Shown here: piece by piece, positions 15,778 to 25,004 of the stretch | Numbering within the stretch: position 1 is the stretch's first letter | How the letters are laid out: the number at the start of each line of letters is the position of its first letter | NCBI GenBank assembly: GCA_946480785.1 | Contig: CAMLLD010000011.1 | Span: 28,704 to 92,703, forward strand | Source: an uncultured Blastocatellia bacterium | GTDB lineage: Bacteria; Acidobacteriota; Blastocatellia; Pyrinomonadales; Pyrinomonadaceae | Reading direction: 5' to 3' | DNA: 64,000 nucleotides | Made by a program: the position numbers and the translations under genes | Notes under the pieces: generated by a model | The model's database searches: none | The model's input: the letters and a program-made list of their open reading frames with translations, nothing else | What the model was told of the DNA's origin: nothing

Positions 15778-18197
15778 CACGCCAAGAGAGTCACGCCCAC
15801 CAGTAGCGTGGTCACGACGCCAATCGTGAGCGGGTCGCTGGTCGTCACGCCAACGAGCATACTCGCTAACACTCGCGCCACGGCGAGTGACACCGGAATC
15901 CCAATCACCACACCGATCAAAACGAGCTTCATCCCCTGTCTCAACACGAGCGCGAGAACGTTGTACGCCTGTGCGCCGAGCGCCATGCGAATGCCGATTT
16001 CGCGCGTGCGTTGGACCACCAGCCACGACATCACGCCATAGAGCCCAATCACCGCGAGCATGAGAGCCAAACCGCCGAGCGCAGTCGCGCCGTGTGACGC
16101 GGCAGACATGATGGTCTGTTCTCTCGCGATTTTCTCTTCAAACGTTCTCACGGAAAGTCGCAACACGGGCTCGACCGCATAAGCCTCACGCCGCGCAAGA
16201 TCTTTCAGCGCCGCAGCGTCCGTCGTGGTACGCACGAGCACCGTCGTATCCATTTCGCCAGGCTCGGCGCCGGGTGTATAGACAATGAGCCGCGGCGTAT
16301 CTCCCGATCGATTGATCTGATTGTCGTGCGCAACGCCGACCACTTGCGCCGAAGAAAAGATCATCTTCGTGCTGCCGTCGCGCATCGGTTGCTCGATGCG
16401 TAACAACTTGCCGAGCGCGCTCTCGCCGGGCCAGAGATTTCGCGCCGTCGACTCGCTGACGATAAGCACCGGCGTCTGTGCCTTTTCCTCCTCGACGGTA
16501 AACGCACGTCCGAGCACGAGCGGCGTCCCAATCGTGTCCAGAAACGACGCGGGAATTTCTTCAATCGGCACGCGCGAGTACTGCTGTGGCGCAACGCCGC
16601 CCTGGTCCAATAACGTGATGATGCCGCGACCAACATCAACGCGATCGAGACTGACGCTCTTCACGCCCGGCAACGCGGCGAGCCGCGTCATCAACTGCTG
16701 CTGAAACACCTTCGCGCGTTCCGCGTCATAACCACTCAATTCCACACTGTAATCCACGGACAACAGGTTCTTCGCGGCATAACCCGGATCAGTCGTTAAG
16801 TTGAGCTGCACGCTGCGCAACAACAGTCCGGCTGAAATCAGCAGCACAAAACAGATCGACACTTGCGCGACCACCAGCGCGCTCGTCAATCGCGATCGCG
16901 CGGACCGTCCGCTCGCCGTTGCGCCTTCCGACTTCACCACGCCGATCAAATCGGAGCGCGTGGCGCGCAACGCCGGCACGAGCCCAAACGCGATCCCGCT
17001 CAATAGCGCCAGCCCAAAGGAATAAGCACAGACGCGCCAGTCAGGCGTGAGATCGATAACGATCCGCACCATGTCTCCGCCACCGTAGTGCCTGAAAACC
17101 ACGGACAGAAACAGGTTGAGACTCCACCACGCGAGCAGCACTCCCGCGGCCCCGCCCACGATGCTCAACACCAAACTCTCGGTCAGTAACTGTCTGATCA
17201 AGCGCCAACGACTCGCGCCGAGGCACAATCGCACACCGATCTCTTTCTGTCGCGCGATCGCTCGCGCGAGCTGCATGTTCGCGATGTTGAGACACGCGAT
17301 CAGGAGGATGAGTCCGGTCGCGCCGAGGACCATGCCGATGAACATCCACGCTTCGAGTGGGAGCTTCATGTCGTTGATCGGATCGACGGCAATCGTTCTC
17401 GTTGGACCACCGCGCGCTGGAACATCGAATTGGCCCAACAAAACATTCATCTCGGTGTGCGCTTCGGACGCGGTCTTGCCCGGCTTGAGATGCGCGTAAA
17501 TGCTGAGCCACGCAAAGTCGCGCCCGCCGTACCAGTCTCTCTTTTCGGGAGCGACGCGTTCGAACTGGACCGTCGGCATTGCCGCACGCATCGCGAGTGG
17601 CAGCCAGATGTCAGGCATCTCGTGCCTGAGACCGATGAAGTCGGGATGAGTTATCCCGATCACGGTGAACGGTCTGCCATTCAACTTGATGCTTTTACCG
17701 ACGAGCTGTGCGTCACTGCCGAAGCGTCGCTGCCAGAAGCCATTACTCAACACGACCACAGCATCACGACCGGGAACACTGTTCTCTTCGGCGGTGAAGA
17801 AGCGTCCGAGCTGCGTGCTGCCGCCGAGCATCGTGAAGTAATTGTCGGAAACGAAGTTGCCGAGAATCTCTTCCGGATCGTTGTTGGGCCTGTTTTCGCC
17901 GAGCAGAAAATGCTCTTCTTCGTAAACGGCCAGCACGTCGGAGAACGATTGGTTGTGATCGCGAATGTAGGTGTAGTCGGGGAATGAAAACGCATCCGAG
18001 CGCCGCGCGCCTTCTTCAAAGAAGAGACGCACAATCGACTCCGGCTGCTTGACCGGCAAAGGGCGCAACAGAATGTTGAAGACACTGAAGATCGCAGCGT
18101 TCACACCGATACCAAGCGCGAGCGTCGCGATTACAACTAGAGTGAATCCCGGCCGCTTCAACAGACTGCGAACGCTATATCGTAAATCTCGAAACAT
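15717..18197 (-). CDS. ADOP-type ABC transporter permease (MacB-like)
   Basis: An 826-residue permease with two FtsX/MacB halves. The first starts MFRDLRYSVRSLLKRPGFTL and LALGIGVNAAIFSVFNILL, followed by a periplasmic MacB-PCD domain and three membrane segments (GATGLILLIACLNIANMQLARA). The duplicated half ends with GVMSWLVVQRTREIGIRMALGA and the tail RRATRVDPLETLRYE. This duplicated, orphan layout without an adjacent ATPase is the acidobacterial duplicated orphan permease family, found in many copies per genome. The transported substrate is unknown; MacB relatives move peptides, lipoproteins or signals across the envelope. It converges on and overlaps the previous gene by 61 bases. Confidence 0.93.
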   Translation of the reverse strand: MFRDLRYSVRSLLKRPGFTLVVIATLALGIGVNAAIFSVFNILLRPLPVKQPESIVRLFFEEGARRSDAFSFPDYTYIRDHNQSFSDVLAVYEEEHFLLGENRPNNDPEEILGNFVSDNYFTMLGGSTQLGRFFTAEENSVPGRDAVVVLSNGFWQRRFGSDAQLVGKSIKLNGRPFTVIGITHPDFIGLRHEMPDIWLPLAMRAAMPTVQFERVAPEKRDWYGGRDFAWLSIYAHLKPGKTASEAHTEMNVLLGQFDVPARGGPTRTIAVDPINDMKLPLEAWMFIGMVLGATGLILLIACLNIANMQLARAIARQKEIGVRLCLGASRWRLIRQLLTESLVLSIVGGAAGVLLAWWSLNLFLSVVFRHYGGGDMVRIVIDLTPDWRVCAYSFGLALLSGIAFGLVPALRATRSDLIGVVKSEGATASGRSARSRLTSALVVAQVSICFVLLISAGLLLRSVQLNLTTDPGYAAKNLLSVDYSVELSGYDAERAKVFQQQLMTRLAALPGVKSVSLDRVDVGRGIITLLDQGGVAPQQYSRVPIEEIPASFLDTIGTPLVLGRAFTVEEEKAQTPVLIVSESTARNLWPGESALGKLLRIEQPMRDGSTKMIFSSAQVVGVAHDNQINRSGDTPRLIVYTPGAEPGEMDTTVLVRTTTDAAALKDLARREAYAVEPVLRLSVRTFEEKIAREQTIMSAASHGATALGGLALMLAVIGLYGVMSWLVVQRTREIGIRMALGAQAYNVLALVLRQGMKLVLIGVVIGIPVSLAVARVLASMLVGVTTSDPLTIGVVTTLLVGVTLLACYLPARRATRVDPLETLRYE

Positions 18198-18299
18198 ACG
18201 TGTGCCTTAATCCCTTCGGTAGGAGTCAAACTCTAAGACGACTCGGAGTCTTCGTTATTAACAACGACGCAGCGCGAAAATAGGTTGCGTGAGGATAAG

Positions 18300-18965
18300 T
18301 TAGCGCCGCCGCCTCATGCTGTATGCCGTGAACTCGATCGGCTCGCGTATCTCGCCGCTGCGGTAGAGTTGTAACAAGTCTTTGCGGCGCTCGATCTCTG
18401 AATCATCTACATCGGGTGCTTCGATGAGCCGGTGAAGATCCGCTTCAACCTGCTCTCTCGTTTCGTTCTTCAGCGCCAGCAGCGTCAAACCGGTGAACGG
18501 GAAGCGCTCGAAGTTGTCGAGCAGAAACTCGCGCAACGCAGAGCTGCGACGCAGGTGAAACATGATGAGGCGATCGACGCCGCGCACGGGATATTCGGGA
18601 AAGGCCGCGGCGTGCATCAAGGCCGAGGCGAAGTTATTGAGAATGAGCTCGGCCATCGCTCTGATCTCGTCCAGTGGGACTTCATCGCCTGGCTTCCACT
18701 CAGCCGCGCTGTAAAAGTAAGGTCGCAATTTCGGGTGCTGGACGAAGAGCAGTAGATGGTTTGAAGTCTCAGTGACAGCTCGTTGGATCAGATATAGATC
18801 GGGTTGCTTCTGGGCGATCTCCAACTGCCGCACCGCAGTATCGATTTGTTCTTTCGCAATCCGAAGCTGTTTGCGGAAGACAGAGAAGTTCAGCAAGCCC
18901 ACGATCACGAGCAGCAGCGTGCCCATGAAACCAAGCACACCGATCACTTCGATCCCCATTCCCAT
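18300..18965 (-). CDS. Membrane-anchored protein of unknown function
   Basis: A 221-residue protein with one N-terminal membrane segment (GVLGFMGTLLLVIVGLLNFSVF, residues 9-30), then a short coiled-coil-like helix (KQLRIAKEQIDTAVRQLEIAQKQ) and an all-alpha soluble part containing HPKLRPYFYSAAEWKPGD and an ELILNNFASALMHAA helix. Proteins with an N-terminal helix plus a QPDL...NHLLLFV...PKLRPYFY segment are widespread uncharacterised membrane proteins. It lies 12 bases from the next gene upstream on the same strand (GNAT), so the two may be co-transcribed. Confidence 0.75.
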   Translation of the reverse strand: MGMGIEVIGVLGFMGTLLLVIVGLLNFSVFRKQLRIAKEQIDTAVRQLEIAQKQPDLYLIQRAVTETSNHLLLFVQHPKLRPYFYSAAEWKPGDEVPLDEIRAMAELILNNFASALMHAAAFPEYPVRGVDRLIMFHLRRSSALREFLLDNFERFPFTGLTLLALKNETREQVEADLHRLIEAPDVDDSEIERRKDLLQLYRSGEIREPIEFTAYSMRRRR

Positions 18966-18977
18966 CTGTCTCCTCGG

Positions 18978-19526
18978 TTACGACGTTACGCTGCGGGCAG
19001 AGCGCGCCTTCCACTCCTCTGCCGTGATGGCCCATCTTTCGTGATCGCGCCAACGGCCGGCAAGCTTTAGGTATCGCGGCGAGAAACCCTCCAGCCGAAA
19101 TCCACATCGCTGCACGAGCTGGCGCGACGCTTGGTTGTCAGGTTGAATGTTCGCTTCGAGCCGGTGTAGTCGGTGACGAACAAACGCCTCGGCCAGCACG
19201 GCGATAAGTCCTCTCGTCATGTAACCATGTCCGTTGTGCGGCACGAAGGCATAATAGCCAAGATAGCCGGAGCAAAATGCTCCGCGCACGATCTCGTTGA
19301 TGTTTATTACACCCGCGAGCTCGCCGGCTTCAGTGCAGACCCAATATCCGAGGTGCCGTTCGCTCTGTAGCCGTGCGAGATTTTCCCTGAACGCAAGCTC
19401 GGTATTTGGCGGCGCGGCCCAATGGCGATGGAGTTTTCGGCTGCTAGCCACAGCAGCCAAAAATTCGGCTTGCCTCCGCACCGAAGGTTTTTCGAGAAGG
19501 GAATATTTCACGATCGTGCGGGCCAT
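18978..19526 (-). CDS. GNAT N-acetyltransferase, RimJ/RimL-like
   Basis: A 182-residue acetyltransferase. The GNAT fold is visible in GELAGVININEIVRGAFCSGYLGYYAF, the acetyl-CoA motif A region HNGHGYMTRGLIAVLAEAF and motif B HRLEANIQPDNQASRQLVQRCGFRLEG, which matches RimJ/RimL-type enzymes that modify N-terminal or other amino groups. The exact substrate is not predictable. It is transcribed toward the membrane protein gene, with a 12-base gap. Confidence 0.88.
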   Translation of the reverse strand: MARTIVKYSLLEKPSVRRQAEFLAAVASSRKLHRHWAAPPNTELAFRENLARLQSERHLGYWVCTEAGELAGVININEIVRGAFCSGYLGYYAFVPHNGHGYMTRGLIAVLAEAFVRHRLHRLEANIQPDNQASRQLVQRCGFRLEGFSPRYLKLAGRWRDHERWAITAEEWKARSARSVTS

Positions 19527-19590
19527 TAAATGCCAGCCTTGAGTTGTTTTATATCGAAACTATCGTAACGCGAGTTAGCAGACCAAGATA

Positions 19591-20262
19591 ATGAAAAAAC
19601 TTTTTCAGTCCGCTTTGTTGACGGCTCTCGGGTTTACCTGGAGTTGCGCGCCAACGTACCCAGACCCGCAACTGAATGGCCCAATCGGCATCGTTCGCTT
19701 CCCCGATCCCTGGATCAAGGTGATCGGCAACGAGAGGCGCGGACTCAACGACAACATACAGTACGTGGTCCGCAAATCAACTCGCGGTGAGCTACTTCTT
19801 GCCGTCAAGCAAGGTTTCACGGGCGAAGAGTTCGGCAAAGAATTTACTGACTTTCCCGTAAAGTCTCCCGACTACGACTACTACAGCGACAATCAATTCG
19901 CCGTGAGCCTTGATGGCGCGTATCGCGTCAGGCAAGCAGGCCCCGAAGAGTGGAACACTGCGACCAAGGTCCTCCACAGCTACCACATCATAAATCCCTC
20001 TAAAGACTCTCAAACAAACGAAGGTGTGCGATACAAGGATCGCCTGTATCGCAAATCAGGCGAGTCGTGGGGGAATACAGTCGCGCTCGTGTCACCGCGC
20101 GGGACTTGGATTGCGGTCTTCAGTTGGTCCAGTAAGGAATGCTGCCCGAGAGATAAGACGGCTCGTCAGGAGCACTCTTCATCAAGCGGTTATCGATCTT
20201 GCGGCGCGTCTTGCCGGCGCTCGCAGATGTGCCAGAGAACTCCTGAAGGATCCACCACGTAG
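19591..20262 (+). CDS. Lipoprotein-like protein with a probably replaced C-terminus
   Basis: A 223-residue frame starting with MKKLFQSALLTALGFTWSCAP, a lipoprotein-type signal (TWSC). The central part contains YDYYSDNQFAVSLDGAYRVRQAGPEEW and ends in TVALVSPRGTWIAVFSWSSKE, which looks like a normal folded domain. The last ~35 residues (SSSSGYRSCGASCRRSQMC) are Ser/Cys/Arg-rich and are the antisense of the VOC gene's C-terminus, so the true end has probably been lost by rearrangement or frameshift near 20140-20190. Function unknown. Confidence 0.6.
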   Translation: MKKLFQSALLTALGFTWSCAPTYPDPQLNGPIGIVRFPDPWIKVIGNERRGLNDNIQYVVRKSTRGELLLAVKQGFTGEEFGKEFTDFPVKSPDYDYYSDNQFAVSLDGAYRVRQAGPEEWNTATKVLHSYHIINPSKDSQTNEGVRYKDRLYRKSGESWGNTVALVSPRGTWIAVFSWSSKECCPRDKTARQEHSSSSGYRSCGASCRRSQMCQRTPEGSTT

Positions 20263-20582
20263 GCGACGCGAAGTCCCCAGGGCTGTAAAGCCGGCGGCTT
20301 CGGCGCGGGCACACCGAAGCGTGTTGTGAGATCGAGTGATTCGATGTGTGCCCACCACTGGTCCAGATCATCAACCATGAGTTGCATCATGAAGTTGCCG
20401 GCCCAGTCTTCCTGAAAGTAGCGCTGCAGAATGAATCCACCCGAGCCGGCATTGAATATCGCGACCTCGCTGTCTAGGACCTTTTCGAAACCAAGCGCTT
20501 CATAAAAACCCTTCGAGATCTCGAAATCTTTCGCCGGCATGAAGGGACGTGCCAGCTCTGTACCTGTGAATTTTGTAGTCAT
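20190..20582 (-). CDS. VOC (glyoxalase/bleomycin-resistance) family protein
   Basis: A 130-residue single-module VOC protein. It shows the typical opening ARPFMPAKDFEISKGFYEALGF, a central FNAGSGGFILQRYFQEDWAGNFMMQLMVDDLDQWWAHI, and a closing VAYVVDPSGVLWHICE. The family includes glyoxalases, dioxygenases and antibiotic-binding proteins; neither substrate nor metal site can be settled here. It converges with the upstream lipoprotein frame and overlaps its last 73 bases. Confidence 0.88.
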   Translation of the reverse strand: MTTKFTGTELARPFMPAKDFEISKGFYEALGFEKVLDSEVAIFNAGSGGFILQRYFQEDWAGNFMMQLMVDDLDQWWAHIESLDLTTRFGVPAPKPPALQPWGLRVAYVVDPSGVLWHICERRQDAPQDR

Positions 20583-20721
20583 CGGTTTTCAGTATATCGG
20601 CTGTAACACTGGTCTAACTCAATAGTCGCACGTTGACAGTTAGGTGAAGCTTCGCATAGTGTCGTCGGCAACCTTGCAGACTCAGAATATGTTTCAGCCA
20701 ATTCCCTCAAGGAGCAAACTC

Positions 20722-21417
20722 ATGATCCGTCAAAAGCATTATCGCAAACTCTTCGTCACGCCGTTGCTGGCGCTGATGGTTCTCATCAACTTCGTCCCTA
20801 ATCGCCCCACACTCGCTAATCCCCCAACGCCAGCTGATAAAGTGATCTCGATCGCGGAAGCGCGCAGTCTGCCGCTGGGCACTGTGGTCACGATCGATGG
20901 TTCAGTTACCGTACCGTCCGGCGCATTCAGCTCGAGCACCTTCGATCAGGGCTTCGCTATCCAGGATCGCACCGGTGGTATCTACGTCAGCACGTCTGAC
21001 AATCTCGGATTTTCGCTGCGGCAACAGGTGCGCGTCACCGGCACGCTCGCAGACACTGTGTTGCCCGGTCTGCTCGTGCTCGTCAACGTGACGGACGCAA
21101 AAGCTCACGGGAGTGGTCCAAAGGTGCAGCCGCAGCCGGTCGCGACCGGAGCCGTGGGTGAAACGACCGAAGGCAGCATCGTTCGGATCACGGGAACGAT
21201 CTCGCAACCCATCGTCAACGATTTGCCGTTTGGTTTCATCATCGTCGTTAACGACGGTTCCGGCGACCTGAACGTGTTCGTCTGCGCTTCGACGGGTATC
21301 GATGTGAGCGGCCTGAGTCAGGGACAGACGATCGAGGTGACCGGCTTCAGCGGTCAGTTCGCGGATCACTTCGAAGTCGATCCACGCATCCAGGACGACA
21401 TCAAAGTCGTGCCTTGA
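20722..21417 (+). CDS. Secreted protein with OB-fold-like domains
   Basis: ATG 20722 is chosen because a perfect AAGGAG lies eight bases upstream and the product opens with a signal peptide (KLFVTPLLALMVLINFVP...ANPPTP); the frame extends back to 20644. Two repeats of an OB-fold-like layout follow: SLPLGTVVTIDGSVTVPSGAF...GFAIQDRTGGIYVSTSDN and EGSIVRITGTISQPIVND...IVVNDGSGDLNVFVC. These match the extracellular OB domain found in secreted nucleases of the YhcR type, but no catalytic domain is present. Probably a periplasmic or secreted binding protein. Confidence 0.75.
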   Translation: MIRQKHYRKLFVTPLLALMVLINFVPNRPTLANPPTPADKVISIAEARSLPLGTVVTIDGSVTVPSGAFSSSTFDQGFAIQDRTGGIYVSTSDNLGFSLRQQVRVTGTLADTVLPGLLVLVNVTDAKAHGSGPKVQPQPVATGAVGETTEGSIVRITGTISQPIVNDLPFGFIIVVNDGSGDLNVFVCASTGIDVSGLSQGQTIEVTGFSGQFADHFEVDPRIQDDIKVVP

Positions 21418-21423
21418 TCTGCC

Positions 21424-21470
21424 GCTGAAAGTCGTGAACCGATCTGCGCCGCTGAAAGTCGTGCGTTTGA
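21424..21470 (+). repeat. Two short direct repeats after the OB-fold gene
   Basis: CCGCTGAAAGTCGTG occurs twice (from about 21422 and 21452), spaced 30 bases, immediately after the stop of the secreted OB-fold gene. No hairpin or T run accompanies them. Confidence 0.5.
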
Positions 21471-21505
21471 TCTTCCGCTGCTTTCTCCCGACCGGTTTCG
21501 CGTAA

Positions 21506-22321
21506 CTACTGGGGTCGCTGCGAGAGTCGTGTTGTCTCGTTGAAGGCTTCCTCGTATTGTCGTTGGAATTCACGTTTCTGCCGAACGTCGCCGGACATTT
21601 CCGCCAACTTCGACAGTTCGAGCAGAAGGTTCGTCTTATAGGACCACGCGCTTTCGCTTTCGGGCGTCAGGCCGACTGCGATGTTCGCCATTTCCAGGCC
21701 GTGGTTGGCGCACTCTTGAGCCCGTTCAAAGTCAGCCCGGTCTTTGGGCATGCGGTATTTGACGTACGCTCTATTTCCGCGCGCAGGCATGACCGTGATT
21801 TTATTACCCGGCAGTTCCGTTATCTTGAACGAACAATCCCAGTCTTTCGACGCGAGCACTACAAACGCCTCGGCGCGTTTCTCGTTCGGCATCGAAGCGT
21901 CACGAGCGCGTTGCATTATCCATTCATACAACTGTTCCTCATCCTTCACGGCGCCGTAGAGGTACGCGATTGCTTTGTAAGCTTCATCATCACCGGGGAC
22001 ACGCTCGAGGATTCTCTTGTAGGCGACTATGGCCGCGCGTGCTATGGCCACGTTCTCCGGGGTGAAGTCGCCGGGTTTGTACTGCGCATGAATCGTGCGC
22101 GCCACGAACATCGGCGCGGTCCTGTTTTGCGGATCGAGCAGCAGCGCCTTTTCGGAATGGGCCTGCGCCTCCGCAAAGTTCCCTTCCCTATAAGATCGAG
22201 CGGCTTCATTCAACTCATTCCTGGCTTGCGCTTTTGCTTCCTCAGAAACGGGCGTGGGAGTTTGCGCCGGCACTGCGGCCGCCAGCGCGATCGTGATGGT
22301 CAGGCAAGTTAAAAGTTTCAT
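21506..22321 (-). CDS. Secreted TPR-containing protein
   Basis: A 271-residue protein with a signal peptide (MKLLTCLTITIALAAAVPAQT). The N-terminal half has TPR-like helices (ARNELNEAARSYREGNFAEAQAHSEKALLLDPQN and IVAYKRILERVPGDDEAYKAIAYLYG). The second half contains VKYRMPKDRADFERAQECANHGLEMANIAVGLTPESESAWSYKTNLLLELSKLAEM, a pattern recurrent in acidobacterial TPR proteins. It is probably a periplasmic scaffold of unknown partner. Its start faces away from the molybdenum-hydroxylase operon by only 20 bases on the same strand, so it may be the last gene of that unit. Confidence 0.8.
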   Translation of the reverse strand: MKLLTCLTITIALAAAVPAQTPTPVSEEAKAQARNELNEAARSYREGNFAEAQAHSEKALLLDPQNRTAPMFVARTIHAQYKPGDFTPENVAIARAAIVAYKRILERVPGDDEAYKAIAYLYGAVKDEEQLYEWIMQRARDASMPNEKRAEAFVVLASKDWDCSFKITELPGNKITVMPARGNRAYVKYRMPKDRADFERAQECANHGLEMANIAVGLTPESESAWSYKTNLLLELSKLAEMSGDVRQKREFQRQYEEAFNETTRLSQRPQ

Positions 22322-22341
22322 TGAGGTATGCTCCGTGAAGT

Positions 22342-24528
22342 TTAGACATTACCAGGCGTGGGAATTCCGTTCGGTGCGAGGGGAAGTGATCGCAGACGAA
22401 TGCCGGTGGCGTTGAAGATGGCGTTGCCGACTGCAGGTGCGAGGCCGACGATGGGTGTTTCACCTGCGCCTTCGGAAGGAAGATCTTTGCGATCGACCAG
22501 CACGACTTCGACCTGTGGCGCGTCGCCGAAACGCGGCAAGCGATAGTCGGCGAAACGTCCGTTCAGGATCTTTCCGTTGGCAAACTGTATCGCTTCAAAC
22601 ATCGCGCCGCCGACCGCCTGCACGATCGCGCCTTCGATTTGGTTCTTTAATTGAAGCGGGTTCACAACGGCGCCACACTCGAACGCCTCGACCACACGCA
22701 CAATGCGAACCCGCGAGTTTTTCTTGTTCTTCGCGTCGGGTTCAATTGCGATCTCGGCGCAAGTGGCGATGTAACTTCCCTTCTCAAAACCACACGCCAA
22801 ACCAAAGCCACGGCCATTCGCCGCTTTCGTCTTGTTCCAGCCGAATGCTTTAGTCGCAGCCTCCAATACGGCGCGTAGTCTTTGGTCTTTGATGTTCTTG
22901 AGACGAAACTCCAGCGGGTTCATCTTCACCGCATCCGCCAGCTCATCGATGTGACTCTCGCGTGCGAAGTGATTCGCGGTGGCGGCGAGACCGCGATACG
23001 AGCCCTGTCGCAACGGTGAGTTGGATTGGTAAAACTGAATGTCGGTGTTGGGAATGTCGTACTTGATCTGAATGCCCGCGCTGCCCGAGTTGTAGTTATA
23101 AAACTCCCAGGCAGTGATCGTTCCGTCGGCTTTAACGCCGCTCTTGATGTCGATCACTCCGGCCGGCCGGAAGTAAGCCCAACTAAATTCTTCCGCGCGC
23201 GTCCAGACAAGCTTCACCGGCTTACCCGCTGCGCGTGCGAGGCGCGCGGCTTCGACAGCGCATTCGCCCGTGTGTTTGCCGCCGTAACCCGAGCCCGTGT
23301 CGGGAACGATGACGCGTATCTTGTCTTCAGGGATGTGGAAAGCTTCGGCGAGTTCGCCGCGAACACCAAACGGTCTTTGCGTTCCGGTCCACACGGTCAG
23401 CTTGTCGCCGGTCCATTCCGCAACCGCGGCGCGCGGTTCGAGCGGCGCGTGCGCGATGTATTCGACTGTGTATGTCGACTCGAGCTTCTTGTCCGCGCTG
23501 GCGAAGCCGTTCGCGATCGACCCTTGTGGACGTGAACCGCCGCGTCCGCGTCCTTCGCCACCGCTGTTGGCCGGCTTTCGCAATAACGCAAACAGCTCGG
23601 CGTTTGAAGGTTGTGGCGTCGACTGCCAATCAACCACGATCGCATTTGCGGCTTTGACTGCAGTTTGTGGATCGGGCGCTGCGACGCCGACGAAATTGCC
23701 GTCGACTACGACCTTCACGCCGGGCATCGCTTCTGCGGCCTTCGTATTCGCGGATTTCAAGACTGCGTCTAAAGTTGCTGGTCTGACGATCTTGCCGTAG
23801 AGCATCCCGTCACGTTTCAGATCGGACGTGTAGCGATGTCTGCCGGTCACAAAGTCAGAAGCATCGACTTTCGTCACCGACGTGCCGGCGATGGTCCAAT
23901 TGGTAGCGGGAGTGATCGCGATGTTCTCGGGTATTACTTTGACGAGTTTGCGGCCGCGTGCGGCCTCAGCGAGCGTCAGCGTTTTTGATTTGTCGTGGTT
24001 GACAAAGCGCGCATCGACGAGGCGCAAGTCGTTCGGCGGTAGTCGTAACTGCTCAGCGGCGAGGGCGATTAGCATTTCGCGTGCGGCCGCGGCGGCGCGG
24101 CGAAGTTGCGGCGCCATCGTCGGCGTTGTGCGACTGCCGAACGTGCCCATGTCGAAAGGCACGAGGTCCGTGTCGCCCATCACGAGCTGAATCGACGAGA
24201 TAGGAACGTGTAATTCATCCGCCACGGCTTGAGTCAGCGAGGTGCGGATGTTTTGGCCGAACTCGACTTTGCCGGTGAGCACCGTGACTTTGCCGTTTTC
24301 GTCGATGTGAATCCACGCATCGACTTCCTGCGGTAAGTTGTTTTCAGATCTGCCGCGACCCGATTCGCCCTGATCTCTTTGTTGCGCGTGTACCGTGGGA
24401 ACTATGAAGAGGAGGCCGAGGCCGAAGGCTTTGATGAAGTCACGACGATCGAGGTTGAAGTTGTAGCTCGGCGCGGCGTGTAGCTCGTAACGCTCCGGCT
24501 CGATTGGAGTGAGATCGTCGTCAATCAT
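22342..24528 (-). CDS. Molybdopterin-dependent oxidoreductase large subunit (IorB-like)
   Basis: A 728-residue molybdenum-binding subunit of the xanthine-oxidase family. The N-terminus has a Tat-type signal, LDRRDFIKAFGLGLLFIVPT, implying export of the folded cofactor enzyme together with its Fe-S partner. Marks of the family are VLTGKVEFGQNIRTSLTQAVADEL, MGDTDLVPFDMGTFGSRTTP, GSGYGGKHTGECAVEAARLA, SYRGLAATANHFARESHIDELA and the C-terminal PSEGAGETPIVGLAPAVGNAI, with the active-site glutamate in EGAGE. The isoquinoline 1-oxidoreductase type works with only a two-cluster Fe-S subunit and uses a cytochrome as acceptor. Substrate is likely an N-heterocycle or aldehyde; not predictable. It overlaps the small-subunit gene by four bases. 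Confidence 0.92.
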   Translation of the reverse strand: MIDDDLTPIEPERYELHAAPSYNFNLDRRDFIKAFGLGLLFIVPTVHAQQRDQGESGRGRSENNLPQEVDAWIHIDENGKVTVLTGKVEFGQNIRTSLTQAVADELHVPISSIQLVMGDTDLVPFDMGTFGSRTTPTMAPQLRRAAAAAREMLIALAAEQLRLPPNDLRLVDARFVNHDKSKTLTLAEAARGRKLVKVIPENIAITPATNWTIAGTSVTKVDASDFVTGRHRYTSDLKRDGMLYGKIVRPATLDAVLKSANTKAAEAMPGVKVVVDGNFVGVAAPDPQTAVKAANAIVVDWQSTPQPSNAELFALLRKPANSGGEGRGRGGSRPQGSIANGFASADKKLESTYTVEYIAHAPLEPRAAVAEWTGDKLTVWTGTQRPFGVRGELAEAFHIPEDKIRVIVPDTGSGYGGKHTGECAVEAARLARAAGKPVKLVWTRAEEFSWAYFRPAGVIDIKSGVKADGTITAWEFYNYNSGSAGIQIKYDIPNTDIQFYQSNSPLRQGSYRGLAATANHFARESHIDELADAVKMNPLEFRLKNIKDQRLRAVLEAATKAFGWNKTKAANGRGFGLACGFEKGSYIATCAEIAIEPDAKNKKNSRVRIVRVVEAFECGAVVNPLQLKNQIEGAIVQAVGGAMFEAIQFANGKILNGRFADYRLPRFGDAPQVEVVLVDRKDLPSEGAGETPIVGLAPAVGNAIFNATGIRLRSLPLAPNGIPTPGNV

Positions 24529-25004
24529 TCTTCAGCACTCCTCGTATCGGCGGCGGCCATTTGGATTGCTTCGACGATGCGTTGATACACACCGCAACGA
24601 CACACGTTGCCGTTCATGGAACTGACGATGTCTTCGCGAGTCGGATGAGCATTGTGAGCGAGCAACGCGCTGGCGGACATGATCATACCGGAGGTGCAGA
24701 AAGCACACTGCAGCGCGTCAGCTTTGATGAAGGCTTCCTGTAACGGCGTGAGTTTTCCGTCCTTCGCGAGCCCTTCGATGGTAGTGATGCTTTTGCCTGC
24801 GGAGTTGGCTGTCGTAGTGCGGCATGAGCGAATCGGCTTGCCGTCTATGAGCACGGTGCAGGCGCCGCAGCGGCCTTCGCCACAGCCGTACTTCGTGCCG
24901 GTGAGATCGAGATAGTCGCGCAGTACGCTGAGCAGCGGAACGTCAGGCTCGACGTTCACTGAAGTTCGTTGCCCGTTGATTGTCAGTTCGGTAACTGTGG
25001 GCAT
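24525..25004 (-). CDS. (2Fe-2S)-binding small subunit of molybdenum hydroxylase (IorA-like)
   Basis: A 159-residue protein with both 2Fe-2S cluster sets of this family: a plant-ferredoxin-type CGEGRCGACTVLIDG near residue 41 with a further Cys in PIRSCRTTT, and the helical-domain pair CAFCTSGM near 100 and CRCGVYQRIVEAI near 136. It transfers electrons from the molybdenum subunit encoded directly downstream (four-base overlap). No FAD subunit gene is adjacent, consistent with the two-subunit IorAB layout. It carries no signal peptide and would be exported with the Tat-signal-bearing large subunit. Confidence 0.94.
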   Translation of the reverse strand: MPTVTELTINGQRTSVNVEPDVPLLSVLRDYLDLTGTKYGCGEGRCGACTVLIDGKPIRSCRTTTANSAGKSITTIEGLAKDGKLTPLQEAFIKADALQCAFCTSGMIMSASALLAHNAHPTREDIVSSMNGNVCRCGVYQRIVEAIQMAAADTRSAEE

